From contig OZ012699.1 in NCBI GenBank assembly GCA_963942565.1, positions 34,005,503 to 34,069,502 on the forward strand: a stretch of DNA of 64,000 nucleotides, written 5' to 3'. Position 1 is the stretch's first letter. Every line of letters starts with the position of its first letter. The stretch comes from Maea johnstoni (Eukaryota > Annelida > Polychaeta > Spionida > Magelonidae). This document shows positions 30,256-41,400 of the stretch, piece by piece. A program made the translations under genes and the position numbers. Under the pieces are notes generated by a model that had not been told where the DNA came from, made no database searches, and saw nothing but the letters and a program-made list of their open reading frames with translations.

Positions 30256-31801
30256 ACTTGGTGAATATTTGGAAGGATACGATGATAAAGATTATATTAT
30301 CAAAGGTTTCAAAACAGGTTTTTCCATTAACTCTCAAGATGAAGAATCACCACTTTCCTCCAATAATTCTGCTTCTGTATCATCCAATACTGAAGTTGTG
30401 CATCAAAAGGTACAAAGTGAATTAAATTTAGGGCGTTTTGCTGGCCCTTTTAACAAGCCACCTTATGAAAATTTCAAGTGCTCGCCGTTAGCACTAAGAG
30501 AAAAGAAAGAATCAGGGAAATATCGTATTCTGCATAATCTCTCTTTCCCCTATGATGGAAGATCTGTAAACACCAATATACCTAGGGATGAAGCCACGGT
30601 TCAATATGCATCATTGAAAGATTCAATCAAAATCATTCAAAACGTCAGTCATCCTGCCTATATGGCTAGAAGTGATATTTCAGAAGCTTTTAGGCTCATT
30701 CCTATCTCTCCAAAAGATTATCATTTAACTGGATTTTTCTTTCAAGGTTACTATTATGACCGTTGTTTACCGATGGGCTGTGCATCTTCATGTAAAAGTT
30801 TTGAACGTTTCTCCACCGCATTAAAATGGATACTGGAAAACAAATTTGGTGTCCACAATGTAGTAAAAATCTTAGATGATTTCATGTTCATTGAATCTGA
30901 CTACAACAAATGTGCCAAATCTCTACAAGCTTTCATTAAACTTTGTTCTGACGTTGGTGTTCCGTTGGCAGTACACAAAACCGAAGGGCCAACCAACGTT
31001 ATAACTTTCCTAGGCATACAACTGAACTCTATACAAATGATTGCTCAACTGCCCCCAGACAAAATTGCTCAATATACTGAGGATGTAAAACAGGCCCTTC
31101 TCATGTCAAAAATCACATTACGAGATTTAAAATCACTTACGGGCAAGCTGCAATTTGCAACTACAGTCGTAACAACTGGTAAAGCTTTCCTTCGTAGAAT
31201 GTACGACTTGACCAAAGGTATAACAAAGCCGTTCTACTTTGTTCGCTTGACCAAAGGAGTAAAGCAGGATTTACAAATGTGGTTGCAGTTTTTATCCAGT
31301 TATAATGGTCAATCTTTCATCCGTGAGCCTCATTATGCCAATTCCGAAGCTTTACATTTCTTCTCGGATGCATCTAAATCTGGTTTCGGCATTACGTTTG
31401 GGTCTTCATGGATAGAAGGTTTATGGCCAATTAATTGGCAACACCTTAATGTTACTATTCTAGAGCTATATCCAATTTACATTGCAATTTCAATGTTTGC
31501 ACACAAATTGCGTAACTCAAAAGTAATTTTCCATACTGATAACATGGCAGTAGTCCATATTCTAAATAAGCAAACAAGTAACTGCCCTATAGTGATGAAG
31601 ATAGTTCGCCCTTTCGTACTTGTATTGCTGAATAACAACTTATCTTTACATGTACAACATATACCAGGCTTGGATAATAATTTATGTGATGCTATTTCTC
31701 GACAACAGGTATCATCGGTTATGTTAGGAAAATTCAATATGCAAAGGCATCCATTGATTATCCCGCAACAGTTGCTACCGCAAAACTTCAGCTTAGATTA
31801 G
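29885..31801 (+). CDS. Reverse transcriptase-RNase H ORF
   Basis: 638 codons open. The recognisable RT starts at about residue 180 (LGRFAGPFNKPPYENFKCSP) and includes GKYRILHNLSFP, ARSDISEAFRLIPI, LPMGCASSCKSFERF and the catalytic box ILDDFMFI. RNase H follows with FFSDASKSGFGITF, ELYPIYIA, HTDNMAVVHIL and GLDNNLCDAISR. This RT-RH type, without an integrase, is characteristic of Ngaro/DIRS elements. The family makes cDNA that is circularised and inserted by the YR. No methyltransferase domain is seen, favouring Ngaro over DIRS1/PAT. The true start is uncertain because the 5' part overlaps the gag-like frame. Confidence 0.85.
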   Translation: MLTGSTMIGNSDWIANIQYVHGQMFDRILSYVLFAITRNKIFPAISPFAQPELNQRSHQDTVSSITSKVSGVKPKIAVINTNVQNVVDHIPHTFSAMQKQNKIKPVTRQLQVTSKLPSPIIIDKLGEYLEGYDDKDYIIKGFKTGFSINSQDEESPLSSNNSASVSSNTEVVHQKVQSELNLGRFAGPFNKPPYENFKCSPLALREKKESGKYRILHNLSFPYDGRSVNTNIPRDEATVQYASLKDSIKIIQNVSHPAYMARSDISEAFRLIPISPKDYHLTGFFFQGYYYDRCLPMGCASSCKSFERFSTALKWILENKFGVHNVVKILDDFMFIESDYNKCAKSLQAFIKLCSDVGVPLAVHKTEGPTNVITFLGIQLNSIQMIAQLPPDKIAQYTEDVKQALLMSKITLRDLKSLTGKLQFATTVVTTGKAFLRRMYDLTKGITKPFYFVRLTKGVKQDLQMWLQFLSSYNGQSFIREPHYANSEALHFFSDASKSGFGITFGSSWIEGLWPINWQHLNVTILELYPIYIAISMFAHKLRNSKVIFHTDNMAVVHILNKQTSNCPIVMKIVRPFVLVLLNNNLSLHVQHIPGLDNNLCDAISRQQVSSVMLGKFNMQRHPLIIPQQLLPQNFSLD

Positions 31802-31821
31802 ACGAGATATTACAAGCTTCG

Positions 31822-33024
31822 TTGGCACCAACCACAGGTAAAAGTTACCTTAGATGCTGGAACTCTCTTATCAATTTTATAACGTGTCAATTAAATATAG
31901 ATTTTAGCGTGCCAGTTAAGGAAGAAACACTTGCATTGTTTGCTATATATTTAGAAAGTAAGGGTTATAAACATCAATATATTACTTCGCACATGTCTGC
32001 TATCTCGTTCGTGCACAAACTGTTAAACCAATCAGACCACACGCATACTTTCTTTGTTAGAAAAACTTTAGAGGGTATAAAATATTTATCAACTAATTCA
32101 CAGACAGAACGTTTACAACCTATTGACAAGTTTTTACTTTACAGCATCATAGATGCTATTCCATTCTGCCTGAGTTGCCACTATCTCAGAACACTTTTTA
32201 AAGCGTTATTCCTGCTCACCTATTATGCTTCACTCAGATGTGGTGAAGTGGTATATACAAATACAGATAAGCATACTTTAAGGTTTAATCAAATCAAAAA
32301 ATTTGAAGGTGCATATTTCATCAAATTTTTATCGTATAAACATCCCCATAAACATGCCAATGTTGGGCCGACGATGGGCCAATGTTGGGCCAACCATCTG
32401 CCAACCATTGGTGCGACGTTGGGCCAACGTACCAATGTCCACCTGCCCCAACATCGGGCCAATGTTGGGGACATAATGCCAACATCATTCCAACATTGGG
32501 CCAATGTTGGTCAACGGTTGGCATGCCAACCATATTTTTGGCAACTGGATAATCACAGAAATGCTATTTTTAGAATTTGCCAGCGTTGGCCCGATGTTGG
32601 GGCAGGCGGACATTAGTACGTTGGCCCAACGTCGCACCAATGGTTGGATTACCATCGGCATGTTTACTGGGATAGTGCACATTGTACACAAACTTTTCAA
32701 TTACTCCCTCATCAAGATCTTTCAAACTGTCCTGTTCAAGCTATGGATAACTATTTGAACAAACGAGGTACATCTGATGGCTTATTGTTCATTACGCAAA
32801 ACGGTAAACCAATCAATAGATCCCAATTCACAAATATTTTGAAACAATGTCTAGAGTTGACAGGTTTAAAAGGGAGATACAATACTCATTCTTTCAGGAT
32901 AGGCAGAACTACTGAGTTAGCTTCAAGGAATTTTTCTGAGGAAATTATCCGCATTTCCGGCAGGTGGAAAAGCACAGCTTTTCGTGATTATATTCGCCCT
33001 AAGTTTGTCACACTGCCACAGTAG
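31822..33024 (+). CDS. Tyrosine recombinase region, interrupted by a MITE
   Basis: The left part (31822 to about 32343) has an N-terminal SAM-like domain (YLRCWNSLINFI, SHMSAISFVHKLL) and the start of the catalytic domain with YYASLRCGEVVY. After the 328-bp MITE (32344-32671), the right part carries GKPINRSQFTNILKQCLE, NTHSFRIGRTTELASR and STAFRDYIRPK. The R, H-x-x-R and Y signature of YR integrases is visible. The family enzyme would insert circular cDNA. Broken here by the MITE. Confidence 0.85.
32344..32671. mobile_element. 328-bp palindromic MITE, copy 2
   Basis: Starts CCCCATAAACATGCC and ends GGCATGTTTACTGGG. Flanked by AT (32342-32343 and 32672-32673). Nearly identical to copy 3 and to the complement of copy 1. 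It lies within the YR region of the Ngaro-like element. Confidence 0.92.
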
Positions 33025-33095
33025 TGCGACAGTGTGTTTTCCTTTTGTACTTTATTTGTGGCATTCCAGTCGTTATGTCGCACATAACTCCTTAT

Positions 33096-33461
33096 GGCGC
33101 TATTTCAGGTCATGCCACAATTATAAGTCCTTTTTAGGTTGTTAAATATTGCAGGCTTGATCAATTTATCTTTAATGTATAAAAATATCAACTGTTATAC
33201 TAAAACATAAAATACTTAAGCATTTATATATGCTATACTATTAATTATATATGCTATGTACTGTCGGGTATTATATGATTAAGGTCATTATATATTTATT
33301 GTCACCAATAAATAAAGTATCCATCTGTAATATAATATAAACATGATGATGTATATTGCTGTATATATATGTACTATTTGTATATAGTAAAAATCATTAT
33401 TTACTATTAATAAATATTATTTATTTTAAATCCACACATGTGTTTGTGCTGACTCTATAAA
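33096..33461 (+). repeat. Split direct repeat B1
   Basis: 366 bp starting ggcgctatttcaggtcatgc; repeated as B2 at 33712-34077. AT-rich, with several aataaa words (e.g. 33307-33320) that could serve as polyadenylation signals. Confidence 0.9.
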
Positions 33462-33655
33462 ACAGTGATCGTGCAACGATCAGGTTTATAGAGGCACACA
33501 TGCCTGTGTTCACGAGACTCACTTCCTGTACGTCAGTAGTGAGTCACGTGATCTACTTTTAGCCAATCAGGGTTGTGGGTGGGTCACGTTCGTTCTGTTG
33601 GACGCTGTTCATTGACAACAGCGCCTGCAGACACGGAAATGGTCAAAAAATTATA
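33460..33655 (+). repeat. Split direct repeat A2
   Basis: Copy of A1, joined directly to B1. Separated from B2 by about 56 bp containing 'ccttccctccctccc'. Confidence 0.9.
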
Positions 33656-33711
33656 AACACCCTTCCCTCCCTCCCTTTTTGAATAATTATTTTGGCATAG
33701 TTTTGACATTG

Positions 33712-34077
33712 GGCGCTATTTCAGGTCATGCCACAATTATAAGTTCTTTTTAGGTTGTTAAATATTGCAGGCTTGATCAATTTATCTTTAATGTATAAAA
33801 ATATCAACTGTTATACTAAAACATAAAATACTTAAGCATTTATATATGCTATACTATTAATTATATATGCTATGTACTGTCGGGTATTATATGATTAAGG
33901 TCATTATATATTTATTGTCACCAATAAATAAAGTATCCATCTGTAATATAATATAAACATGATGATGTATATTGCTGTATATATATGTACTATTTGTATA
34001 TAGTAAAAATCATTATTTACTATTAATAAATATTATTTATTTTAAATCCACACATGTGTTTGTGCTGACTCTATAAA
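33712..34077 (+). repeat. Split direct repeat B2
   Basis: Copy of B1 and the right end of the Ngaro-like element. Confidence 0.9.
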
Positions 34078-34079
34078 TG

Positions 34080-35560
34080 AGGCGAGCAGGGTGTCACATC
34101 AGCTTAGGTTCCCAATGGGAGGTGACAACTCCTATTTCATACCATGAGGTGGGCCCTTTGCGGCATCAGGTTGCCCACCAGCTTATGGTCTCTATTATTG
34201 TACCTCACTTGAAGATACTGTTTTCTGATTTTGGTCTAGAAATATGGCCCAAATATGTTGTGAAACTCAATTCCTTAAACGAGGGAGCTAACGTTTTATC
34301 TGCCTAGGGAGATATAACAAAAGCTCCCTTAAAAGTAGGTTGAATTAGGTCAGCTCAATCCGAGTGTACTCTTTAATTTCCGCTGCTGTCTCCAGATGGC
34401 ATTGTGTTGGAAGTGAGCCTAAAGTAGGTCAGCATGCAGGTGATAAACTGGTTGCTAAGTTACTGCTCTGCCGGAAAGCTATTGGCTTTAGTTACAGTTA
34501 AGTTTACAGTTTGTTACACTAGTTCACAGTCAATTAACTCTCAGTAATTGCAATGTTACCATGTACTCTAATTATTGTAAGTAGTTAATTACAGATGGTC
34601 GAATATCTCATACAAACATATTTGATCTAAATTCTAGTGAGAGACATGATGTTCGCACCAAGTACCAGTAACTGCAATGTTACCATGAACTTATAATCAT
34701 TATAAGTAGTTAATTACACAAGGTCAAATATCACAGTAGCAAAATGAGTGACCTTTCGCATTGTTGACCATATATGACTGTTGATATTCACACTGTTGAC
34801 CTTATATGACTGTAGATGTTTAAAAGTCATTAAACATTTTGAAAACAATTTGATTATTGTAAGTTTGTCATGGATTGTGGGTGCATGGGGCTGAGGAGGG
34901 GGGGTACGGTCTAATAAAACAAATATGACACCTCTGTGGGGTTGCCAACATGATAGTTTAGAAATTCATGTTCACAATATCCCACAGGGATGTCATATTG
35001 GTATATTATACACTAATTTGTGAATTCAAAAATCAGCAGAAATTTGTAATCTACTCTACACCACTTCGATTTGGAAGCCTAGGTGAGTTAGTGCCTTGAC
35101 AGATCAGAAGTTCTTTAAAATATATTTCACATCTATAAGACAACAGTGCCTCATGAATTCTAAAACTTCGTTTGCATGTTCTAATCTAGTTAATTTCTAT
35201 GACCATGTGGTCACCCAAAGAGGTGGGTGCAATAAATTTGAATCCCTGCCAGTCCCTCGAGGAGCTATTACTAAGATATCATTGTGTCAATATAGCCTCT
35301 ACCAAGTATATATTGTTAAAAGGATCTTCTGATGAGGAATGCATTTAGCAACACAAAAGTCGGCCTACCCTCACAGCAATGTCTAAGATTTTTTGGAAAA
35401 AAACATTGAAAATATGCAAATCATTATCTTAATAAGTTCAATTTTTAACATAGGTAACAATCTCTAACAGACCCATAATAATAAACCCACAAGCCACCAT
35501 AATTCCAGAGCATAACACCACATTTAAACAAACCACCTATTCCAGATTCTCAGAGATAGA
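34080..35560. other. Non-coding with a local ~110-bp duplication
   Basis: No gene is recognised. About 34540-34620 and 34655-34740 share 'gtaa(c/t)tgcaatgttaccatg...gtagttaattaca..ggtc.aatatc', a decayed tandem duplication. Confidence 0.4.
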
Positions 35561-35699
35561 CCAAGAGAATGCTTAGCAAAAAGTCGACCAGTAGAGAAAG
35601 GAAAAGCCAAAAAACAGCTCCTTCAGATCCTGCTTTGTTTCTGATGATGACTTTGAAAATACTACAGACTGAAGAAGAGGAGGATGTCAAACACTATGT

Positions 35700-35990
35700 T
35701 GTGTAAACTAATCGCACGGTACACTAACGACATGGTGTTACTAGATGCGACGTACCATACAAGATATGCCCTACCACTTTTCTTTATTGCAAGAAAACTA
35801 ATTTTGACAATCAAATTGTGGGGTTGTTCGTTAGAGGAGGAAACCAAAGAATCAATAAAGTAGGCCCTCAAAATTCTAAAGGAGTGGAATCCAAAATGGA
35901 GGCCATCTCACTTCATGACCTACTACTGCTAGGGGGAAATTCAGGCAGCTACGGGAGCTTGTTTGAGGTTACTAATAGGACAGACCTTTT
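35700..35990 (+). pseudogene. MULE-type transposase fragment
   Basis: In broken plus-strand frames: RYTNDMVLLDATYHTRYALP + LFF, KTNFDNQIVGLFV, EEETKESIK, ALKILKEWNPKWRPSHFMT. This matches the MULE transposase core 'VLLDATYKTT.YALPLFF...KTN......F...ET..SI..AL..LKEWNP.W.P..FMTD', in which the Asp of LLDAT is catalytic. At least one frameshift and one stop are present, and the rest of the DDE domain and any SWIM finger are missing. It is the first of a plus-strand series of transposon-type domains that runs to 47260. Confidence 0.65.
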
Positions 35991-36099
35991 AATAGAAGGC
36001 TATTACTTAACATTACATTAGCTGAACTACATATGATTATCATCACTTTAGATCATTTGTAGTAACTAATTAATGTGGAGGAAACGTCACTATTTTGAT

Positions 36100-36900
36100 T
36101 AAACCACTGACCAGCCAAAAATCAAAGATGCTCCTCATAGCTCCGAATCAGCTCTAAATGTGACAAATAAATATTTCAGAGAGTGGCAGCAACACTTAGG
36201 ATTCCCAAATAACATAACATCTATCTCATTTCAGACATTATATCAGAGAGGAATCAATTGGCCAGCTCTATGTTCGCAGCTCAAACAGCGACGTAGAATA
36301 CCACACAGTGCTGCCGGCCAAAGATTCTACAGAGATGCAAAGTTACACTTGTGCAGATTGGGAATTAATGTACCTGTCATGCAATCACATATTTGCCATA
36401 TTTCGATTCCTGCCTAGTATTGACTGCTCATCATTGCCGACAACCTTCTAGAACTACCCATATCTATCACTGGATCTGCCCTTCATTGGGAAGCTTCCAG
36501 ACATTGGGGAGATCACAGATGGGTATATGACAGTATTGATGACAGTGCTGAAGAAGTACCTCCCTCTAAACCAAACACTACTGGAACACATGCTGAAGAG
36601 AAAAATGCCCCAGCATGTAGGGATGTGCTACTTCAAATTCAGTCTACGACATACATATAGTGCAGGATGAAGAGGTATTTTCATACACTAAGATGTTTTC
36701 TGACGAAACCCCTAACCAACCAAAGGGAATAGAATGCCTCTTGGTCCCATTGAACATCAAAAAATAAGCAATTTACCTCTTCCGAAAAAAAGACCCCACC
36801 CTTATTAAAAAAGAGTTGGATCAGTCGCTACTGTTATCAAAGAACAGTACTAGGTACATGGTGATGTTACTGGTACAGGTACCACAATGGAAACTAGTCA
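36100..36900 (+). other. Open but unrecognised coding-like stretch
   Basis: Contains 86 clean codons (36160-36417: KYFREWQQHLGFPNNITSIS ... RRIPHSAAGQRFYRDAKLH) and then frame-broken text (GKLPDIGEITDGYMTVLM). Parts of 36405-36520 (cctagta.tgactgctca, gagatcacagatgggtata) resemble 43690-43765 just upstream of the ULP1-like fragment, so the two probably derive from related elements. Function not recognised. Confidence 0.35.
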
Positions 36901-37000
36901 AGAGGTGTCGTATCTTATCTTTGATTTCACCTCACCAATAACTCAGCCAACTGCTCAAAAGGAAGACAAAAGTCCTGTATCTAATTTTGCTGAGGATGAT

Positions 37001-37328
37001 CCCCATAAACATGCCAATGTTGGGCCGACGATGGGCCAATGTTGGGCCAACCATCTGCCAACCATTGGTGCGACGTTGGGCCAACGTACCAATGTCCACC
37101 TGCCCCAACATCGGGCCAATGTTGGGGACATAATGCCAACATCATTCCAACATTGGGCCAATGTTGGTCAACGGTTGGCATGCCAACCATATTTTTGGCA
37201 ACTGGATAATCACAGAAATGCTATTTTTAGAATTTGCCAGCGTTGGCCCGATGTTGGGGCAGGCGGACATTAGTACGTTGGCCCAACGTCGCACCAATGG
37301 TTGGATTACCATCGGCATGTTTACTGGG
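37001..37328. mobile_element. 328-bp palindromic MITE, copy 3
   Basis: Same ends and length as copy 2; flanked by AT (36999-37000 and 37329-37330). Its open frames across both strands are only readings of the inverted arms. Confidence 0.92.
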
Positions 37329-37559
37329 ATATTATTACAGAAGAGTCTCGGGGGAACATACAACATAAGAGTCGCAACTAATTTACTGCAAAAAAAAGCA
37401 AGTCTATTGTTGATGTTGAAATGCTCATCGATTAACCAATAAATTTGGCCCAAAACAATTCACATAAGCAGACCCCTCTCTGTGAAGGCCCGAAGGACAC
37501 TGTTCTTGGCCAGGATCTACAATTCGACGTTCATGGCAGTGAATTCGTGACAGGAACCC

Positions 37560-37771
37560 CCGGGGGGGGGGGGGGGGGACACTTTATTATTTAGGAGGCG
37601 CATAATGCTACAATGTTGCAGTTCGATTGTTAATTTGTGACCATACAATTTGTTGACTTTGTGTAATAAATGTTTATCCCGCATCTCTGCCTTACTGGTT
37701 GTTCGTGCCCTTTACTAATGTGTTGAGCCTGCGAAGCTGGCTCGGGCATTGGGGGGGGGGGGGGGGGGGTG
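37560..37771. repeat. Two long poly-G tracts
   Basis: Runs of about 19 and 21 G at roughly 37562-37580 and 37751-37770. They could form G-quadruplexes, or may be unreliable in length because homopolymers are hard to sequence. Confidence 0.7.
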
Positions 37772-38044
37772 CGGTGCGGACAATCGTACCTGTTTCATGG
37801 TATTGGGCACGTGGGGGATGGTTTTCCACCTATCGGAGGTGGGTTTGGCGTGTGACGGGGAGGAGTTATAGCTTGCAGAGCAGGCAAGCAGCCGTGCGCG
37901 TGGCGGTCCTGCGGATCAGCCAATCGCTGAAGGGCAGCGACACGAGGCCTCGGAGACACGAGGACTCATACATTTCAGTTTGCGGTTGCTAATGGGCTTA
38001 AGTGGTCTTGGCGTAATTCGGTGGCTATCTCGGACACTGTACTC

Positions 38045-38199
38045 CCAGTTACGGAGCAGAGCTGCGCAGATATTGAGTGGCTCGTGATTTCCCCACCCAC
38101 CCACCCCTTATGGTCTTGTTGTTTTCTTTCTGTTTTTGTGCTCGGAACTTTGGAACGCAGCGTAGCAGCACGTGGTAAAGCTAGCTGGTCGAAGGAGGT
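38045..38199 (+). repeat. Inverted repeat, left copy (pairs with 42539-42684)
   Basis: 'ccagttacggagcagagct' to 'agctagctggt.gaaggagg' matches the complement of 42539-42684 at roughly 85-90%. The pair encloses both halves of the SET domain and the inserted LINE. Confidence 0.75.
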
Positions 38200-38254
38200 C
38201 AGTGGGACGGTTGTGTTATTATGTATCAGGTATATACTTGGGTACTGCATGGAT

Positions 38255-38428
38255 AGGGTATGGAACATTTACACTGAGGGATAGGTACCCTCATGAGTTC
38301 CTCCTTGAATACAGGGGGGAACTCATTGATTCAGCAGAGGCCCAGCGGAGGATTGCCACTGGGGCATCGAATCCTTCCTTTATGTGTTTTTTTAGGTTTT
38401 ATGAGAAAAATTATTGCATTATTGCGTC
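38255..38428 (+). pseudogene. SET-domain methyltransferase fragment, N-terminal half
   Basis: IGYGTFTLRDRYPHEFLLEY + RGELIDSAEAQRR, then SNPSFMCFFRFYEKNYCIIA. The 'G.G.F....F..G.FLLEYRGELI' and 'Y.F.F.....C.DA' boxes are SET motifs, closest in feel to the KMT5A/SETD8-like lysine methyltransferases that are expanded in some invertebrates and transfer methyl groups from SAM to histone lysines. The domain stops at the LINE insertion at about 38429 and resumes at about 42106. It lies between two inverted repeats. Confidence 0.65.
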
Positions 38429-41400
38429 AATAAACCCACTCACATGTCTGGACATATATTGGATGTTATCATGTGTCGAGACACAGATAATCTTGTACAA
38501 GAGGTCCAGGTGGGTGATATGATAACAGACCACCATCTACTGTTATGCAACGTCCATCACCCCAAGCCACACCTTCAGAAGACAAAAATAATAACAAGGG
38601 CCTTTCGCTCCATTAACCTGCCCAGTTTTAGAACAGACATTTCACAAGGACTGGGGGATCCTGATGACAACCTCTCTGTCACTGATCTCATGGACATATA
38701 TGATACACAACTAACCAATGTGCTGAATAAGCATGCACCACCCAAGGAAAAGTCTATTGTAATAAGACCACAACAGCCTTGGTTCTCAAATGATCTCCAT
38801 CGAGCAAAATCTGAGAAAAGAAAAGCTGAAAGGCTGTGGAGGAGAACTGGCCTGACAGTTCATCATGAAATCTTCAAGGAAGAAAGAGACAAATACAACA
38901 AGCTCCTTGAAAGTAGCAAAGTGTCATATTACAATCAGAGGATTATTGATTGTGGGCAGGATTCAAAAGCGATGTCCCAGACAATGAATGAACTCCTCTT
39001 CAGGCAGAAAGTGTCAAAACTCCCAGAACACAGCTCTGCAGAAGAACTTGCAAATAGGTTCTCATGCTTTTTCAAGGAAAAGATTGATAAAATCAGGGAT
39101 AACCTCCCTGACTGCTCTGACATCAACCTGGAAATAGCACAGTCACCACCTGTTTCCACTCTGAATGTTCTGCGGAATACTACAGAGGAGGAAGTATGGA
39201 AGATAATTTGCAAGTCTCCTGCGAAAAGCTGCATGCTTGATCCAATCCCAACTTGGCTCATCAAAGAAAGTAGAAGCGAATTACTTCCAGTAATGACTAA
39301 CATCATAAATTCTTCTCTCAGATCTAGCCAGGTACCGAAATCCATGAAGTCGGCTATAGTAACACCGTTACTTAAGAAATCTACCCTAGATCCAGATATT
39401 CTAAAGAACTACCGTCCTGTCAGTAACCTTTCTTACATCTCAAAACTGTTGGAGAGGGTGGTGCCGGGGCGACTCACTGACTACATGACTGAGAACAACT
39501 TGCATGAACATTTACAATCTGCTTACACTACTGGCGCAAAACGTCGTGAAAAAGTCGTGAAAATCTCGTGAAAATATACCTTTGTACTATATCATTTTCA
39601 CGACTTTTTCATCAGACATCACGAAAATGGGTCGTGAAAATATGTCGTGAAAAGCCCGTGAAAAGTCCGTGAAAATGTCGTGAAACTTTCCGATTACTGA
39701 ATTTGTCGTGAAAATATGTTGGTCGTGAAATATGTCGTGAAACTCTCGTGAAAATACATTTATCTCCTTGATGAAAATGTCGTGAAAAAAGATTCATTTT
39801 TCACGACGTCGTGAAAATAGCATGATGAAAATGTCGTGAAAATGTCGTGAAACTGTTGTGAATTTGTCATGAAAAACTACTGGCACTAAACGTGAAAAAG
39901 TCGTGAAAATGTCATGAAAACGTATATAAGTACCATCATTTTCACGATTTTTTTCCTCGGACGTCGTGAAAATGTTTTGAAAAAGTCGTGAAAATGTCAT
40001 GAAAATGTCGTGAATTTCCATTGCTTTGAAATAGTTGTCACAATTGTATATAAAAATAGGTAAACATCTTTAATTAACACCTGTAATCAACCTCAAGATG
40101 TACTATTTTGTTGCACGTCACTGTCTAGAATTCATTCTATATTCCCTAAGGTTTCTGTTGATATGTCACTTGCCTCAATTGATGGCCTATGTCCTCATAA
40201 AACACCTTCAAAACATTTTAAACCTTAAAACATAAGGACATTTTGATGCCATCTATATGAGGTTTCATGAATAATTGACATTCATGAGCTCAAAAAAACA
40301 TTTTAGTTATTAATTCTTCATTAAATGCTTTCCTGTCTATTCTATATATGTTCATCTAACTTTCCTATATATATTTGGAACAAAGCTCAGTAGGGAAAAT
40401 GAAAAATCTTACATTTTTGATGAGCAGATGTCAAAATGCCGTCTTTCACGTTTGGAGAATATGTGGGGTTTACACTTAGTATTAGAGGGAGGCCCTTATT
40501 TGCATATCCTATTTCATAAAATTTTCACGACATCAAATTTTTCACGACCTTGATTTTCACGACGCTCACCTTTTTTTACGACATACGCCTTTTTTCAGGA
40601 GATTTTCACGACGCTCACCTTTTTTCACGACACTGGAAATTTTATGCCGTTTTAATCTGAAAATTGTGATTTTTTTCACGATGCTGTTTCACGACATTTT
40701 CACAGATCTATGAAATTTCACGACGTTTTCACGACTTTTTCACGACGTTTGCCGCCAGTAGTGTTACAAGCCTGGTCACAGCACTGAGACTGCCCTAGTG
40801 AAAGTACAGAATGACATTCTAACCAGCATTGACCAGCATGGAGTAGTTATACTGGTCATGTTAGATCTGAGTGCGGCGTTCGACACCATCGACCATGATA
40901 TTCTATTCAACAGAATGGAAAATACATTAGGTATTACGGGTCAAGCACTTGCTTGGTTTAAGTCTTACCTGTCAGGACGCACACTCCGCATCAAGATTGA
41001 CAAGTCATTCTCTGAGTTACAGGACATTCTGTGGTCCGTACCACAGGGATCAGTGTTAGGACCGTTGTTGTTCCTGATCTACCTCCTACCCCTTGGAAAA
41101 CTCATCAGAAAGCATGGTTTAGAGCTTCACATATATGCAGACGACACACAGCTCTATCTGGCAATAAAACCTATCACTCAACAAGCTGTGGACATAGGAG
41201 TTGCTAGGCTGGAGGGCTGCCTCACTGACATATATACATGGATGTCACAGAACAAGCTAAAACTGAATGCAGACAAAACGGAAGTCCTAGTGCTAGGTAC
41301 CCCTAAGCAGCGAGCCAAAATATCTGTGCCTAGCATCTCCGTAAATGGTGAGATTGTTAAGATTCTCAATATACCTATCGGCAATCTGGGCTCTGTTTTT

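Larger units (their letters stand above)
27648..34077 (+). mobile_element. Ngaro-like DIRS-order retroelement with split direct repeats
   Basis: A 6.4-kb element with the A1-ORFs-B1-A2-B2 arrangement typical of Ngaro/PAT-type elements. A1 27648-27843 equals A2 33460-33655, and B1 33096-33461 equals B2 33712-34077. Parts in order: A1, a hairpin-rich leader, a gag-like ORF, an overlapping RT/RNase H ORF, a tyrosine recombinase (YR) region, then B1-A2-B2. A1 and A2 differ at about 2 of 196 positions, and B1 and B2 are almost identical, so the insertion is young. It looks whole except for about one break, the 328-bp MITE inserted in the YR region. No target duplication is expected for YR integration and none is seen. 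Confidence 0.9.

Noticed and set aside
39612-40021. Minus-strand frames rich in FHDIFTTFSR repeats
   Set aside because: A translation of the TCGTGAAAA subterminal repeat of the CACTA element. No protein is implied.
39526-40763. Possible satellite or centromeric repeat
   Set aside because: The TCGTGAAAA words are bounded by CACTA...TAGTG ends with TTA duplications, so it is a discrete transposon.
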